Assembly (NCBI RefSeq): GCF_014287875.1
Contig: NZ_JACOPN010000004.1
Span: 196,388-260,387 of the forward strand
Source of the DNA: Flintibacter faecis
GTDB lineage: Bacteria; Bacillota; Clostridia; Oscillospirales; Oscillospiraceae
Reading direction: 5' to 3'
Length of the DNA stretch: 64,000 nt
Position numbers and translations under genes: made by a program. Positions within the stretch are counted from its first letter, which is position 1. Every line of letters begins with the position of its first letter. This document shows, one piece after another, positions 7,429-15,298 of this stretch. The notes below the pieces were generated by a model. It did no database searches. It saw only the letters and a program-made list of their open reading frames with translations, and was not told the origin of the DNA.

Positions 7429-9068
7429 TGAAACACCAAGTGCGCATGCTCGTCGCGCATGAATGCGTCAAAGTCTTCAAAGCCCTCCCAGGGCAGCGGC
7501 AGCTTTCTGGCTGCGAACGCCTGCCGCAGGGTGAGATTCAACTCAGCCGGGGTCTGAATCTTGTCCAGCTTATTTGCGATCTCGTTAAACGCACCGGTCT
7601 CTTGCTCAAACCGCTCTATGTCGATCTGCATCAGTTCCGCCGCATACCGCTCAAAATACGCCGCATACTCCCGGTAATAATTCAGCTCCGTTTCCATCGT
7701 GTGAACGTTGTTCAAACATTTGACCAGCGCATTCATGGTCTTGCTTCTGTCTAAATACATGAGCAGCGTACAGCTCATAATGCCGGTCGCAAACGCCTCG
7801 CAGAAATTCTTTACAATTTCTCCCGTCTCTCCCAGGCTGCTCAGCGGGGTGCGGGCCAATGCGTCACCCACAAGCACACCGACGGTCACACTGGCACCGA
7901 CAGAGAGAACCTTTACGACTGCGCACATCCGGTCTCCGAATTCATAATCATCCGGGTTGATGAAAAGGACCTTCATCGCTTCCACCAAAGAGGCATAGGA
8001 CTGTCTGATGATACGCACCGTCGATTTTGCAGTCGTAAAGAAGATGTTGCACAGCGTAGTTGTCACGCTGGCCAGGACACCGGCAGTCGCACCGTTCAAA
8101 AACCGGGAACACAGTTCGGGATATTTTTCTTTGGCTTTTTTGATCCCTGTTTCAATCCCCCGAACAATCGCTTCCAGATATTCTGTCAGGCCAGTCTCCT
8201 GGTCGTTCAGCTTCTTCCATTCGTCTTTCACCGAGAACCAAATCTCAGCAAACACAAATCCAAGCACCTGCCGCAATCCCATGCCGGCCCCGACCTTGAC
8301 TGCTGCGTATGTCATATCTTTTCTGAACTGTACACTGGTGTAATAAGTACGAGCTAGCTGGGCATCGTAATCTTTTTTTGCCCGCTGATATTCCGCTCTC
8401 AGGCGCTCCTTCACTTCTTCCGGGAGCGGCTCTCCCTTCTTCCCGTTCCAGTCTACTTTGCTGGGATTCGCTTCACACCAGGCGATATATTCATCCACGC
8501 TCATGTTAGACATATTTCGATTCAAAGCCGCATTGGTATAGCGTAGATTTTCCGGGCGGTTAGCCAAGTCCAAACCGTCCATTCCAGATAAGACCCGCCC
8601 CCGGTCATTATGTATTTCCTCTGCTGACATGACATGGTCCAGTTGTCCCTGCTGACCACGGGGGATATTCTTTTCCATACGAGGTATTACCTGATTGCCA
8701 GGAACATATGTATCCGCAATCTTTGTGCCGTGCTGGTCAAACTCATTTTTTGCCGCTTTCACTGTGCCCGCATAACGCTGGTCTTTGTGATACGCAACTC
8801 GATCATATTGACCTCTATTCTCATAGTTCTGCTGATTTTTGGCGGATTTATATGTCATCTTGTCATCCACGCCAATTTTCCGTACATTGTGAATCGTGTC
8901 CACATCTCCGCCGTGCTGGTCTTTTATGATAAAGTCCAGGCCAAACGACGTAATCAGGCTCTCGACCAGCAATCTCTCATACTGCTGAAAGATACTGGTG
9001 AACAGCGGCTCGCTGGGGTCTGGCACATAGCCTTTGTCAAACGAAACGATCTGATTTGCTGCTGGCAT
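7425..9068 (-). CDS. Membrane-associated protein with HNH-like nuclease motif
   Basis: 547 residues, not a family I can name. The N-terminal third contains an HNH-like arrangement: QLDHVMSAEEIH with D144-H145, then LANRPENLRYTN (ENL at 173-175) and ALNRNMS (N183), resembling the DH...N...N/H core of HNH nucleases. The C-terminal two thirds contain three to four hydrophobic segments (about 254-278, 325-345, 383-403, 425-440) and end in an amphipathic tail. This suggests a membrane-tethered nuclease or toxin. It is preceded by AGGAGG, starts 16 nt after the WYL regulator and overlaps the YkgJ-type gene by 4 nt. The nuclease assignment is tentative; the missing third histidine should be checked by structure prediction. 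Confidence 0.55.
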   Translation of the reverse strand: MPAANQIVSFDKGYVPDPSEPLFTSIFQQYERLLVESLITSFGLDFIIKDQHGGDVDTIHNVRKIGVDDKMTYKSAKNQQNYENRGQYDRVAYHKDQRYAGTVKAAKNEFDQHGTKIADTYVPGNQVIPRMEKNIPRGQQGQLDHVMSAEEIHNDRGRVLSGMDGLDLANRPENLRYTNAALNRNMSNMSVDEYIAWCEANPSKVDWNGKKGEPLPEEVKERLRAEYQRAKKDYDAQLARTYYTSVQFRKDMTYAAVKVGAGMGLRQVLGFVFAEIWFSVKDEWKKLNDQETGLTEYLEAIVRGIETGIKKAKEKYPELCSRFLNGATAGVLASVTTTLCNIFFTTAKSTVRIIRQSYASLVEAMKVLFINPDDYEFGDRMCAVVKVLSVGASVTVGVLVGDALARTPLSSLGETGEIVKNFCEAFATGIMSCTLLMYLDRSKTMNALVKCLNNVHTMETELNYYREYAAYFERYAAELMQIDIERFEQETGAFNEIANKLDKIQTPAELNLTLRQAFAARKLPLPWEGFEDFDAFMRDEHAHLVFQ

Positions 9069-9084
9069 TCTCTTCGCCTCCTAA

Positions 9085-10014
9085 TCAAAGTAGTGTGATA
9101 TACTCCCCCTGGCTCCTCAGCCACATCTCGATCCCCTTGCCGAACACCTCCGCTTTCACGATCCACCCGTCCTCGGTCTGTTCCTCGATCTCTGCGGTGG
9201 GCAGGCGGTCCAGCACGGCCTCGATGGAGGGGCCGGTGTATTGGAAGCGGATGGTCTGCAGTCTGCCGCCGTACATAAACTGCACCCGCTTACGGAACTC
9301 GCCCTCCTGAAAGCGCTCCAGATAGGGCACCTGAAAGTGCTCCCGGGTGACCCGGAAGTCCCGGATGCGGTCCAGGCGGTAGATGGTGGGGAACAGGTCG
9401 TCCGGGTTCTCAAAGGCCGCTTTTTTGTCGATATCCCGGATGAAGGCCACCAGATAGAAGTAGTATTCCGAGAACATCAGCCCCACCGGCTCGATGGTCC
9501 GGCGGACGGTCTCGCCGCCCTTCAGCTTTTCGTAGTCGATCTCCGTCACCAGGTGCTTCTGCACCGCCTCCCCCAGGGCCCACATGCGCTCCAGCAGGGG
9601 CTTTTCGTGGTGGGGCTGGATGTACAGGTGCTTTTCGTTGGCCAGCAGCTCCGCCACCGCCTGGCGCTGCTCCGCCGGAACGCAGCAGCTGACCAGCTTG
9701 TCCAGAATGGGCAGCATCTCGTCCCGGCGCAGGGAGCGGCTCTCCAGCAGGATCTTGCACACCGCCAGTACCTCGCCGTTGGTGAACAGGGTGCTGCCCC
9801 ACTCTACCAGGCGGTAGGCCCGCTCCTTGGCGTCATAGATGATCTCCCCCGGCGGGGTCTGCTCGGCGAAGAAGCAGCGCAGGTCCTCGATGTCCCGCTG
9901 CAGGCTGCGCTGGGTCACGCCGAAGCGGTCCGCCGCCTCCTGCTTGCGCACCTTGGCCCCCCTGGCAAAGTCCCGGTAGAGATACAGCAGCCGGGCCGTT
10001 TTTTCCGTTTCCAT
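9085..10014 (-). CDS. WYL-domain transcriptional regulator
   Basis: 309 residues from the preferred ATG at 10012-10014, which has AGGAGG upstream; an in-frame ATG at 10119 would give 344 but overlaps the promoter. An N-terminal helix-turn-helix (RKQEAADRFGVTQRSLQRDIEDL) is followed by a WYL domain (EPVGLMFSEYYFYLVAF) and a C-terminal WCX-like region (RFQYTGPSIEAVLDRLP). WYL regulators sense nucleic-acid or nucleotide ligands and often control phage-defence operons. This one begins a tight four-gene operon with the HNH-like, YkgJ-type and Gly-zipper genes. Autoregulation and control of the cassette are likely but inferred. Confidence 0.9.
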   Translation of the reverse strand: METEKTARLLYLYRDFARGAKVRKQEAADRFGVTQRSLQRDIEDLRCFFAEQTPPGEIIYDAKERAYRLVEWGSTLFTNGEVLAVCKILLESRSLRRDEMLPILDKLVSCCVPAEQRQAVAELLANEKHLYIQPHHEKPLLERMWALGEAVQKHLVTEIDYEKLKGGETVRRTIEPVGLMFSEYYFYLVAFIRDIDKKAAFENPDDLFPTIYRLDRIRDFRVTREHFQVPYLERFQEGEFRKRVQFMYGGRLQTIRFQYTGPSIEAVLDRLPTAEIEEQTEDGWIVKAEVFGKGIEMWLRSQGEYITLL

Positions 10015-10098
10015 CTCGTCCTCTCCTCCTGTCTGACGTTGTTGAAGTAGATAAAGACAGGGCCGCTCTTTCGGGTGCTGTTTGGAAGTCCTGTCCAC

Positions 10099-10127
10099 AG
10101 TATATGCTACATCTTCCATTTATGCAA
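10099..10127 (-). promoter_or_regulatory. Promoter of the WYL operon
   Basis: Minus strand TTGCAT (10122-10127), 17-nt spacer and TATACT (10099-10104), about 85 nt upstream of the chosen WYL start. It lies downstream of the Sel1 gene, so the WYL operon has its own promoter. Confidence 0.7.
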
Positions 10128-10152
10128 CAGATAGTTCCAATTTTCCGCACTT

Positions 10153-10743
10153 TCAGCGTTCTTCCGCCTGGGACTTGGTTTCTCCTTCGGCGTACCTGGC
10201 GTAGAACGCCTCCGCCAGCAGCCGCAGGGCCTGGGTCCGGTCCAGCTTGTCCTTCCAGCCCTGGGCATCTCCGGTTTTGATGGCCCGGCACAGCCAATCC
10301 TCCGCCGCCCCCAGGTCCCGGGCCGTGCCCCGGCCCTCCAGGCAGCAGGCCCCCAGCCGGATCATGGCCTTCACATGGCCCTGTTCTGCGGCGCACCTGC
10401 ACAGATCTGCCGCCGTCCGGTCGTTCTGCTCCGTACCCGCCCCGGAGAAATAGCAGATCGCCAACCCGAACCAGCCCTCGCTGCACCCCTGCTCCGCCGA
10501 CTTCCGAAACCAGGCCGCCGCCTGGTCCGCATCTTCTTTCACACCAAAGCCCTCCAGACAGCAAAAGCCGAAGATACTCTGCCCCTCCGGGCTGCCCTGC
10601 TCCGCCGCTCGTCTCAGCCACGCCGCAGCCTGAGCCGGACTGCGCTCCACGCCCCGCCCCTGGGCATAGCAGTCGGCCAGCTGCACCTGGGCCGTCCTGT
10701 CCCCGCCCTCAGCCCGGGCCAACAGTTCCTCCCATTCCTGCAT
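10153..10743 (-). CDS. Sel1-repeat protein (196 aa)
   Basis: Contains four Sel1-like repeats of about 36 residues (consensus AxxxLGxCYxxGxGVxxDxxxAxxWxxxAAEQG) covering residues ~15-155. Each forms a helix pair of TPR type, followed by a helical tail. There is no signal peptide, so the protein is probably a cytoplasmic scaffold. It is 138 nt upstream of the WYL start, with a WYL promoter in between, and divergent from the XRE gene. A much larger Sel1 protein of the same style lies at 59,122-61,416, so the two may share ancestry within this genome. The partner is unknown. Confidence 0.85.
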   Translation of the reverse strand: MQEWEELLARAEGGDRTAQVQLADCYAQGRGVERSPAQAAAWLRRAAEQGSPEGQSIFGFCCLEGFGVKEDADQAAAWFRKSAEQGCSEGWFGLAICYFSGAGTEQNDRTAADLCRCAAEQGHVKAMIRLGACCLEGRGTARDLGAAEDWLCRAIKTGDAQGWKDKLDRTQALRLLAEAFYARYAEGETKSQAEER

Positions 10744-10927
10744 TCTGTCTCCCCCTTTCTCTGTTCTGCCCCCATTCTACGCAGGCAGAGAGACAGCTTT
10801 TGTCCATCCTGGAAAGCTCCGAAATTTTCTCCTGAAAGTTTATGCTTGTCCCTTCTCAAAGTTTATTTAAGGGAACAACTAATGGCGTTAAACTGATATC
10901 ATAGCCAAGTGACAGGAGGATTCTGCC

Positions 10928-11269
10928 GTGGACTGGAGTGCGATTGGAAAGCGGATTCGATGCCAGCGGGAATATATGGGCCTTACCCGGGAGCAGTTTG
11001 CCGAGCAGATCGAGGTGACCCCCAAGTTCTGTTCCGACATTGAGACGGGCGCCAAGGGCATGTCTGTCCCCACCCTCTGCCGCATCGCCAGGACCCTCCG
11101 CCTGTCCACCGACTATATCCTCTATGGCCGACGGGGCCAGGAGGACCCGGAGCCGGTGATGCGGGTGCTGGAGACCTGCTCCGCCCAGGAGCGCACCTAT
11201 GCCGAGCAGCTGCTGAAGACCTTTGTGGCCGCCATGAACATGAAAGACAACGAAAAGGCCCCGCTGTAA
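10928..11269 (+). CDS. XRE-family helix-turn-helix regulator
   Basis: 113 residues with an N-terminal Cro/CI-type helix-turn-helix at about 6-60 (IRCQREYMGLTREQFAEQI, then ETGAKGMSVPTLCRIARTL) and a short C-terminal helical tail. It begins at a GTG with AGGAGG about 8 nt upstream. It is divergent from the Sel1 gene, so the shared 184-nt interval (10744-10927) probably holds both promoters; TATCAT near 10,899 could be the -10 for this gene. A terminator hairpin overlaps its stop codon. Target genes are unknown. Confidence 0.88.
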   Translation: MDWSAIGKRIRCQREYMGLTREQFAEQIEVTPKFCSDIETGAKGMSVPTLCRIARTLRLSTDYILYGRRGQEDPEPVMRVLETCSAQERTYAEQLLKTFVAAMNMKDNEKAPL

Positions 11270-11282
11270 CGGCGGAGCCTTT
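11254..11282 (+). terminator. Terminator of the XRE gene
   Basis: AAAGGC...GCCTTT outer stem with an inner CCGC/GCGG stem. The left arm overlaps the 3' end of the XRE gene. Confidence 0.6.
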
Positions 11283-11409
11283 CTGTTTATGTATTTACGA
11301 TATCTAAAATCCAAGAAAACGCTTTCCTTTCTCCCGTTTCCGTGATATATTGTATTTGAAAGCAAATACTTTTATTAAAAGCGGCCGCAGCCGGAAAGGA
11401 GTGTCTTTT

Positions 11410-11736
11410 TTGATCTACACACTGGAACAACTCAAGGAGCTGATCGCCCCCATCGCAGAAGAGTATCAGCTCGCTGCAGTCTATCTGTTCGGCTCCTATG
11501 CCCGTGGCACCGCAACCGAGTCCAGCGACGTGGACCTGCTGGTGGACACAACAGGCACTTCTCTGACCAGTCTTTTCGCTCTGGGGGCGCTATATTGCGA
11601 TTTAGAGGATGCCCTGCAAAAACGGGTCGACCTCATCACCATCAGCGCCCTGCAGCAGCGGACTCAGATGCCAAGTGAACAGGATTTCCGTCAAACGGTC
11701 ATGCGGGAAAGGGTGAAACTTTATGCTGCCGCCTGA
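11410..11736 (+). CDS. mntA: MntA-type nucleotidyltransferase antitoxin
   Basis: 108 residues with the minimal nucleotidyltransferase signature GSYARG (28-33) followed by D40 and D42 in SSDVDLLV, as in GSx10DxD enzymes. MntA antitoxins inactivate the HepT partner by adding AMP to a tyrosine near its active site. The start is a TTG at 11410 because AAAGGAG lies 8 nt upstream; upstream in-frame codons have no ribosome site. The gene overlaps hepT by 14 nt, the usual arrangement for this toxin-antitoxin family. Confidence 0.9.
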   Translation: MIYTLEQLKELIAPIAEEYQLAAVYLFGSYARGTATESSDVDLLVDTTGTSLTSLFALGALYCDLEDALQKRVDLITISALQQRTQMPSEQDFRQTVMRERVKLYAAA

Positions 11737-12076
11737 TTTACAGCGGATCAAGCACATCCGCGACTATTGCACCGAGATAGAGAAGACCGTCATGCGCTAT
11801 GGCCGGGCCTTCACTATCTTCGACAGCGACCCAGACTATCAGCGATCTGTCTCCTTTTCCATCCTTCAAATCGGTGAACTCAGCGGAGGTCTGACCCAGG
11901 AATACCGTCAGGCCACTGCCGACAGAGTACAGTGGGGACCAATCAAGGGGATGAGAAATCTGGTTGCACACAACTACGGCAGTATGAGCCGCGAGATCAT
12001 TTGGGAGACAGCAACAACAGATATTCCCGCTTTAAAACGATTCTGCGAGGAGCAGCTGGCAAGCGCTGATTTCTGA
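11723..12076 (+). CDS. hepT: HepT-like HEPN RNase toxin
   Basis: 117 residues, all helical, with the HEPN RNase motif RNLVAH (R78-H83) extended to RX4HXY by Y85. The Arg and His form the RNase active site and the Tyr is the residue modified by MntA in characterised pairs. It overlaps mntA by 14 nt. All key residues are present, so the pair looks functional. Such modules stabilise mobile DNA or abort phage infection; either use fits its place in this defence island. Confidence 0.9.
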   Translation: MLPPDLQRIKHIRDYCTEIEKTVMRYGRAFTIFDSDPDYQRSVSFSILQIGELSGGLTQEYRQATADRVQWGPIKGMRNLVAHNYGSMSREIIWETATTDIPALKRFCEEQLASADF

Positions 12077-12102
12077 TCTTTTTGTATTTTCATAATCATG
12101 TA

Positions 12103-12144
12103 AACACCGCCCGAACCGGTCCTCTCCCCGGTTCGGGCGGTGTT
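12103..12144. terminator. Bidirectional terminator between hepT and sulP
   Basis: A perfect 17-bp stem (AACACCGCCCGAACCGG and its complement) with an 8-nt loop separates the converging hepT and sulP genes. Confidence 0.85.
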
Positions 12145-12153
12145 CTATTATGG

Positions 12154-13797
12154 TTACTTGGCCACGCCCTCCAGCTGGGCGGCTCGGTCCAGGGCGGCGT
12201 CGATGTTGGGCTGGAAGTTCTCCCGGCCCACCTCGTCCAGCAGGCCGGACTTCTGGAACACGGACATGGGCTGCTCGTTCACATGGGAGAACACCACCTG
12301 GATGTTCTGGCGGCGGCACTCCTCCCACAGGCGGCGCAGGCCGTTCAGCGCCGTGATATCCAGGGCGGGGACGGCACGCATGCGCAGGATGAGGACGGAC
12401 TTGTCCGTCTTTCGGTCCATATGGGGGATCTTGTCCGCTGCTCCGAAGAACATGGGGCCGGTGACCTCGTAGACCATGACGTGGGCGGGCACGGGCTTAA
12501 ACCGGCCCTGATCGTCCTGGGTATCCTCCACATACTCCCACTCCCGGACCACGGCCACGTCGGCCATGCGTGTCATGAACAGCAGACAGGCCAGGGTCAG
12601 GCCCACGGCAATGGCCACCACCAGATCGAACACCACCGTGAGGAAGAAGGTCAGCACCAGCACGGCGATGTCGCTCTTGGGGGAGGTCTTGACCACTTTG
12701 ACCACCGTGCGCCAGCCGCTCATATTATAGGCCACCTGGAACAGGATGGCGGCGATGCAGGGCATGGGGATCAGGGCGGCATAGGGCATCAGCAGCACCA
12801 GTACCAGCATCAGCACCACCGCATGGACCATGCCGGCCACTGGGGAATTGCCGCCGTTTTTGATGTTGGCCGCCGTGCGGGCGATGGCTCCCGTGGCGGG
12901 GATGCCGCCGAACAGAGCGGAGGCCGTGTTGCCCACGCCCTGAGCCACCAGCTCCATGTTGGAGTTGTGCCGGGCGCCGATCATCTCGTCGGCCACCACG
13001 GCGGACAGCAGCGACTCGATGGCCGCCAGAATGGCGATGGTGCACGCATCGGGCAGCACCGCCGCCACCGTCTCATAGGACAGGGCGGGCAGCTGGAAAT
13101 GGGGCAGCGACCCGGAGATGGTATACAGATCGCCAATGGTGTTCACTGGCAGGTCAAATCCCTTTATAATGCCTGCGGTGACGATGACAGCCACCAGAGA
13201 GGCGGGGATTTTCTTCAGTGTCTTGGGCCAGAAGATCAAAATGGCCAGGGCCAGACAGCCCACGCCCAGGGCGGTGACGTTCATCGTCCCGATGCACAGG
13301 ACCACCTGCTCCAGCTTCTCCATGGTCTCCACGGGAGCGGTCTGGAAGGTCAGGCCCATAAAGTCCTTGATCTGGCCGATCAAAATGGTCACGGCGATGC
13401 CGGCGGTGAAGCCGGTGGTGATGGTATAGGGGATGTACTTGATCATGCTGCCCATGCGCAGCAGGCCCATGATGACGAGCAGGATACCCGCCAGAATGGT
13501 GGCCACCGCCAGGCCGTCCATGCCGTTGCGGGCCACGATACCCGCCACGATGGTGGCGAAGGCCGCCGTGGGCCCGGCGATCTGCACCTTGCTCCCGCCC
13601 AGGGCGGAGATCAAAAATCCGGCCACGATGGCGGTGTACAGTCCCTGCTCCGGGGACACGCCGGAGGCCAGGGCCAGGGCGATGGACAGGGGCAGGGCAA
13701 TGATCGCCACGATGATGCCGGATATCAGGTCTTTGACGAACGCTTCTTTGGAATAGTTTCTCAGCGACAGCAGCAACTGAGGTTTCAGTTCACTCAC
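12154..13797 (-). CDS. SulP-family anion transporter
   Basis: A membrane transporter of the SulP (SLC26) family, 547 residues from the GTG at 13795-13797, which follows GAGGAGAGAGA. Many hydrophobic helices cover about residues 15-410, including the conserved early region PLSIALALASGVSPEQGLY and the GPTAAF motif. A cytoplasmic STAS domain follows (about 425-540; FFGAADKI, ILRMRAVPALDITAL). Bacterial members move sulfate, bicarbonate or dicarboxylates; substrate cannot be told from sequence. A linked carbonic anhydrase or sulfur gene, which would hint at substrate, is not seen nearby. Confidence 0.93.
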   Translation of the reverse strand: MSELKPQLLLSLRNYSKEAFVKDLISGIIVAIIALPLSIALALASGVSPEQGLYTAIVAGFLISALGGSKVQIAGPTAAFATIVAGIVARNGMDGLAVATILAGILLVIMGLLRMGSMIKYIPYTITTGFTAGIAVTILIGQIKDFMGLTFQTAPVETMEKLEQVVLCIGTMNVTALGVGCLALAILIFWPKTLKKIPASLVAVIVTAGIIKGFDLPVNTIGDLYTISGSLPHFQLPALSYETVAAVLPDACTIAILAAIESLLSAVVADEMIGARHNSNMELVAQGVGNTASALFGGIPATGAIARTAANIKNGGNSPVAGMVHAVVLMLVLVLLMPYAALIPMPCIAAILFQVAYNMSGWRTVVKVVKTSPKSDIAVLVLTFFLTVVFDLVVAIAVGLTLACLLFMTRMADVAVVREWEYVEDTQDDQGRFKPVPAHVMVYEVTGPMFFGAADKIPHMDRKTDKSVLILRMRAVPALDITALNGLRRLWEECRRQNIQVVFSHVNEQPMSVFQKSGLLDEVGRENFQPNIDAALDRAAQLEGVAK

Positions 13798-13900
13798 AGT
13801 TCTCTCTCCTCTTATTTTTCTAGGGACACACACGATTTTTCATTATAGAGAAAACTGCTGTGATTTGCAAGGATTTTTCCCAATTTGGCCCGTCTTGACC

Positions 13901-13939
13901 AAAAACAGCAAAGGCCGCTGCCGGAAAGAGAACGGCCTT
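13901..13939 (-). terminator. Terminator downstream of the CRISPR array
   Basis: Minus-strand stem AAGGCCG/CGGCCTT (13911-13939) followed after a few bases by a run of five T (13901-13905). It would end the array transcript before sulP. Confidence 0.5.
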
Positions 13940-13981
13940 AACGTTGCCTTCTAAGTTGGCTCCCAGATCAATCGCCTGCAT

Positions 13982-14855
13982 ATTTCAATCCTCGCCCCGT
14001 GCGGGGACGACCCGCCCGGTAATTCGATCTACGTCCCCGGGTGGGGGTGACGCAAGTATAAAGACCAGATCACGGCCCGTATGCGATTTCAATCCACGCC
14101 CCCCGTGTGGGGGGCGACCACCTCATCCATATCCACGTCCTGCCCCTTCATATTTCAATCCACGCCCCCCATGCGGGGGGCGACCGTCGACATTCTGCCG
14201 CAGATTTTCCGCGCATAGATTTCAATCCACGCCCCCCGTGTGGGGGGCGACCATGGTCATGGCGTTAGGCCCGTCCCGCAGCTCATTTCAATCCACGCCC
14301 CCCGTGTGGGGGGCGACAGCCGCCAGCAGCTGCACAAGGCCACCAGAGCGATTTCAATCCACGCCCCCCATGCGGGGGGCGACTCACCTTGCGCATCTCG
14401 TAGTCCGCACGCTCGGCATTTCAATCCACGCCCCCCGTGCGGGGGGCGACGGCTACTATATCGGCAAGCCCATGCCCCCGGAAATTTCAATCCACGCCCC
14501 CCGGGTGGGGGGCGACAGCCGTGGTAGACTGGCACGGCGATGAGGCTGTATTTCAATCCACGCCCCCCATGCGGGGGGCGACACGGTTCAACGTCAATTT
14601 TACGTCATTTTTACGTCATTTCAATCCACGCCCCCCCCATGCGGGGGGCGACGTCGAGAGTCTGTACCAGTGACCCAGCCGCTGCCGTAATTTCAATCCA
14701 CGCCCCCCGTGCGGGGGGCGACTCCGCAGCTGCTCCCCATAATCCGGCACCTCATTATTTCAATCCACGCCCCCCGTGCGGGGGGCGACAACGCCGTCTA
14801 TAGCGACTACGTCAAGGTCGCCAATTTCAATCCACGCCCCCATGTGGGGGGCGAC
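13982..14855 (-). CRISPR. Type I-C CRISPR array, 14 repeats, 13 spacers
   Basis: Twelve well-conserved repeats of 32-35 nt (33 standard) start at 14086, 14152, 14219, 14285, 14351, 14418, 14484, 14550, 14618, 14690, 14757 and 14824. Two degenerate repeats are at 13982-14011 and 14021-14051. On the minus strand the repeat begins GTCGCCCCCC and ends GTGGATTGAAAT, typical of type I-C, with a GC hairpin in the middle. Spacers are 33-37 nt, except a 9-nt remnant between the two degenerate repeats. The degenerate end marks the trailer, so the leader should lie on the cas side (right). There it is missing: only about 27 nt of a spacer-like sequence separates the last repeat from the cas4 remnant. 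Confidence 0.97.
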
Positions 14856-14882
14856 GGTCGGAGAATTCTTCCTCATTGCATC

Positions 14883-15298
14883 CAAGTGGCAGCCCTTTGT
14901 CGGCTTGACTTTTGGGGTATAGCCCCGGTCATAGAGCCGGTGCATCTCCGCCGTCATCGTCCGCACCTCCTGCCGCAGGGTCTCTGTCAGCTCTACCGTC
15001 ACACGGCGGCGGGTCTGGCCGTAGTACAGGGCTCCCCCCGGTGATACTCCAGCACGTCGCAGGCCCCGGACACCCCCAGGGTACGGGAAAACACCCGTAC
15101 CCCCCGCACCGCCAGCAGGTCTCCCCGGCTCTCCCGCAGGTCCTCGTCGTGGGCCCGCTGGTGCAGAATGCCCCCCTCCACCGTGCGGTAGTTCTCCTCC
15201 CACTGGTCCTCCACGTGGATCAAGGCCCACTGCCGGCGGCAGAACTTGAAATGCTGGAGACCGGAGAGCTGGAGGAAGTCCTCCTCCTGATAGGTCAC
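14883..15298 (-). pseudogene. cas4: cas4, internally deleted and cut at the 3' end
   Basis: The first ~80 codons are Cas4-like (LQHFKFCRRQWALIHVE with the first cluster Cys, then GACDVLEYHRG). The frame then breaks near 15,035-15,050. The C-terminal part continues in another frame (ALYYGQTRRRVTVELTETLRQEV, then KVKPTKGC). About 50 residues that normally lie between these parts, with the RecB-like catalytic E-x-K, are absent. The homology stops at KGC, so the last cysteines of the Fe-S cluster are lost as well. The start overlaps the cas7 stop by 4 nt (ATGA). Cas4 trims and selects new spacers; this copy cannot be active. Confidence 0.85.

Noticed and set aside
12082..13848. 588-codon plus-strand frame opposite sulP
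   Set aside because: Antisense shadow of a GC-rich gene; His/Gly/Gln-rich composition, no ribosome site or family match.
14240..14803. Several open frames with PRPP- or HAP-type repeats across the CRISPR array
   Set aside because: They are translations of the repeat-spacer array; repeats have no stop in some frames.
14856..15298. cas1 or cas2 between cas4 and the array
   Set aside because: Only 27 nt separate the cas4 remnant from the first repeat; there is no room and no matching frame elsewhere in the window.
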